Below the pieces are notes generated by a model, which was not told where the DNA came from, searched no databases, and saw nothing but the letters and a program-made list of their open reading frames with translations. From Rhodospirillum sp. (lineage in GTDB: Bacteria > Pseudomonadota > Alphaproteobacteria > Rhodospirillales > Rhodospirillaceae): DNA of 46,104 nucleotides. Numbering within the stretch: position 1 is the stretch's first letter; each line of letters starts with the position of its first letter. The stretch covers positions 1-46,104 of the forward strand of contig JAIOYK010000045.1 of the NCBI GenBank assembly GCA_021741145.1. Reading direction: 5' to 3'. This document shows, piece after piece, positions 44,633-46,104 of this stretch. A program made the position numbers and the translations under genes.

Positions 44633-45454
44633 ATGCATATTGAGTATACCTATATGGAAATGAGTGCGTCATCATCCGGAAAAGTCAGGCTGGCTGCCGT
44701 TATCAAGGCGGCTGGCGACGTGGTGCAGACAGACGACGTTATTCAGGCACTAGGGCTCTCGCGGACACAAGCATCAAAACAGCTTTCACGTTGGGCCAGC
44801 CAGGGTTGGCTGCGTCGCGTTGGAAAAGGGACATACTTTCCCGTCCAGCTAACGCTTCTCGATGCTGAACAGGTGGTCGAAGATCCCTGGGTTCTTGTGC
44901 CTCCTCTGTTCGACCCATCGTACATCGGCGGTCGAACTGCCGCAGAATACTGGGATCTTACCGAGCAAATTTTTAGAGATTTAGTGGTCTTCACGGCACA
45001 GACCGTGCGGAAACATGAAGTTGAGCAGCAAAATACAATCTACGTTTTGAAGCATGTCGCCGAGGACATGATTTTCGGCACCAAAACTGTATGGCGGGGA
45101 CAGACAAAAATTTCTGTTTCCGACATCCATCGGACGATCATTGATATTGTCGCTGATCCCGCTCTTGGCGGCGGCATTCAACATGTCGCCGACTGCTTGG
45201 AACAATATCTTCGAAATTCAGAATCTGATCTGGCCAAACTAATCAGTTATGCGGAACGGCTTGGAAACGGCGCGGTGTTTAAGCGGCTTGGCTTTCTGGC
45301 CGAGCGAGCATCGCTGGGGAGCAAATTAGCCGACATGTGCAGAGGTCATTTAACTAAGGGCAACGCAAAACTCGACCCAGCATACGAATGTCCTAGGCTG
45401 GTAACTCGTTGGCGCTTGTGGGTGCCAGAAAGCTGGTATGGAGCAAGCGCATGA
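44633..45454 (+). CDS. abiEi: AbiEi-type antitoxin
   Basis: Up to 273 residues from ATG 44633; ATG 44654 or 44660 are alternatives. An N-terminal winged helix (about 25-70) contains ALGLSRTQASKQLSRWASQG and GWLRRVGKGTYFPV. The C-terminal domain has YIGGRTAAEYWDLTEQIF, VWRGQTKISVSDIHRTIIDI and the helical end RLGFLAERA. This is the standard AbiEi layout: a DNA-binding antitoxin that represses its operon and counters the AbiEii nucleotidyltransferase. The stop overlaps the toxin start (ATGA). Confidence 0.88.
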   Translation: MHIEYTYMEMSASSSGKVRLAAVIKAAGDVVQTDDVIQALGLSRTQASKQLSRWASQGWLRRVGKGTYFPVQLTLLDAEQVVEDPWVLVPPLFDPSYIGGRTAAEYWDLTEQIFRDLVVFTAQTVRKHEVEQQNTIYVLKHVAEDMIFGTKTVWRGQTKISVSDIHRTIIDIVADPALGGGIQHVADCLEQYLRNSESDLAKLISYAERLGNGAVFKRLGFLAERASLGSKLADMCRGHLTKGNAKLDPAYECPRLVTRWRLWVPESWYGASA

Positions 45455-45993
45455 TTGGCAAACGTGAAATCCTGGATATTGCTGCAACAACCAGCCTGAA
45501 CCCGCATGTCGTTGAGAAAGACTATGTTCTTGGCTGGGCACTGGCTGGCATATTCGCACATCCGGAACTTTCACCTAGCTGGGTGTTCAAGGGAGGCACA
45601 TGCCTTAAAAAGTGCTTTTTTGAGACCTACCGATTTTCCGAAGACCTCGATTTCACGCTCATGGATGCGAGTCACCTAGATGGCACATTTCTCAGTCGCG
45701 TATTCGCCGATGTGTCTGAATGGGTTTATGAACACACGGGGCTTGAACTACCAACGGACAAACAGGATTTTGATGTCTTCACCAATCCACGGGGAAGCAT
45801 CAGCTGTCAGGGGAAGCTGAGCTACCGGGGACCGGTATCGCCAAGTTCAGGCCCGCTCCCTCGCATCAAGCTGGATTTAACGGCGGATGAAAAATTGGTC
45901 ATGGCACCAGTCCGCATCCCCATTTTTCATCCCTATAGTGACGCGCCCGAGGAAGGTATCGAAGTTTTAGGCTCTATTCATAAATCGCATTGA
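45451..45993 (+). pseudogene. abiEii: AbiEii nucleotidyltransferase toxin, 3'-truncated
   Basis: 180 residues from ATG 45451. It shows the AbiEii nucleotidyltransferase signature WVFKGGTCLKKCFFETYRFS followed by EDLDFTL, and a central domain up to RIKLDLTADEKLV. Full-length relatives have about 300 residues and continue with a conserved (A/L)EKLRAL-PRDLYD region. Here the frame ends a few residues after EEGIEVLGS, where transposase-like sequence begins on the other strand. The insertion has removed the C-terminal 100 or more residues, so the toxin is probably inactive. Confidence 0.82.
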
Positions 45994-46002
45994 TGCGGAC
46001 GA

Positions 46003-46104
46003 TCATGCCCCCATCGCGGCGCGCAGGCAGTAGCGGGGGGTTGGATTGGAGTGCAGGGCGATGAGATGGAACCACTTGAGATACGATCCCAGATAGCGGG
46101 TAGC
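46003..46104 (-). CDS. Transposase C-terminal fragment
   Basis: The last 33 codons of a minus-strand gene that extends beyond the window. It reads ATRYLGSYLKWFHLIALHSN and ends CLRAAMGA. The short aromatic end is like the C-termini of DDE transposases, but the family cannot be fixed from 33 residues. Its position, exactly where AbiEii stops, supports an insertion sequence. The element end should lie near 45985-46002. Confidence 0.5.
   Translation of the reverse strand, partial: ATRYLGSYLKWFHLIALHSNPTPRYCLRAAMGA

Noticed and set aside
1-46104. CRISPR array
   Set aside because: No series of regularly spaced 25-40 bp repeats with unique spacers was found; the 10-bp and 24-bp arrays are too short to be CRISPR.

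Overview
The window reads as a conjugative, partly plasmid-derived mobile region of a GC-rich bacterium, most likely an alphaproteobacterium. This is inferred from the high GC content, the IncP-like traK/traL/traM/traJ/traI genes combined with a VirB-type secretion system, and a RepC-like initiator that appears to have an antisense RNA. The species cannot be named from the sequence alone.

Layout. 1-1261: the 3' part of an IS1380-type transposase and a frameshifted SEC-C protein remnant. 1333-1536: a short leader region with a hairpin terminator and a sequence matching a tRNA 3' end. 1537-29010: one long, tightly overlapping plus-strand operon. It runs traK, ssb, traL, traM, virB2, virB3, virB4, membrane protein, virB5, membrane protein, virB6, virB7, virB8, two membrane proteins, virB9, virB10, a small second VirB10-like gene, a large Cys-repeat exported protein, virB11, three unknown genes, the coupling protein traG, an XRE regulator, a small acidic protein, a giant ArdC/DUF5710/Toprim protein, and several small unknown genes. 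29024-32770: a zinc-ribbon-like peptide, traJ and the MOBP relaxase traI. 32434-34535: two divergent Bro-N genes around a 650-bp non-coding segment with palindromes and a decamer array. 34666-36276: a large serine recombinase. 36310-38059: a broken zeta toxin with its putative antitoxin and a membrane protein, minus strand. 38157-40453: a minus-strand cargo cluster (exported protein, secreted nuclease, XRE, membrane protein, unknown). 40591-42686: a small HTH protein, a PAPS-reductase-like protein and a RepC-like initiator. 42724-42830: a likely counter-transcribed RNA. 42945-44366: a tRNA-Met 3' fragment and a tyrosine integrase. 44633-45993: an AbiE toxin-antitoxin pair whose toxin is cut off by another insertion element (46003-46104).

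How it works together. TraK, TraJ and TraI would form the relaxosome. TraG couples it to the VirB2-VirB11 channel, and the ArdC/primase protein and Ssb would protect and prime the incoming strand. Beyond the standard set the channel has several extra small inner-membrane proteins, a second minimal VirB10 domain and a 719-residue exported protein with six Cys-bounded repeats. It therefore looks like a divergent type IV secretion subtype.

The most unusual features are: small membrane or secreted genes lying antisense inside the transfer operon; a short peptide motif (AMGAF...AL..ED) shared between the relaxase and a small operon protein; three degenerate Toprim-like repeats in the relaxase; a 10-bp-period repeat array; and three GTGACGTCAC-type operators spaced exactly 24 bp apart.
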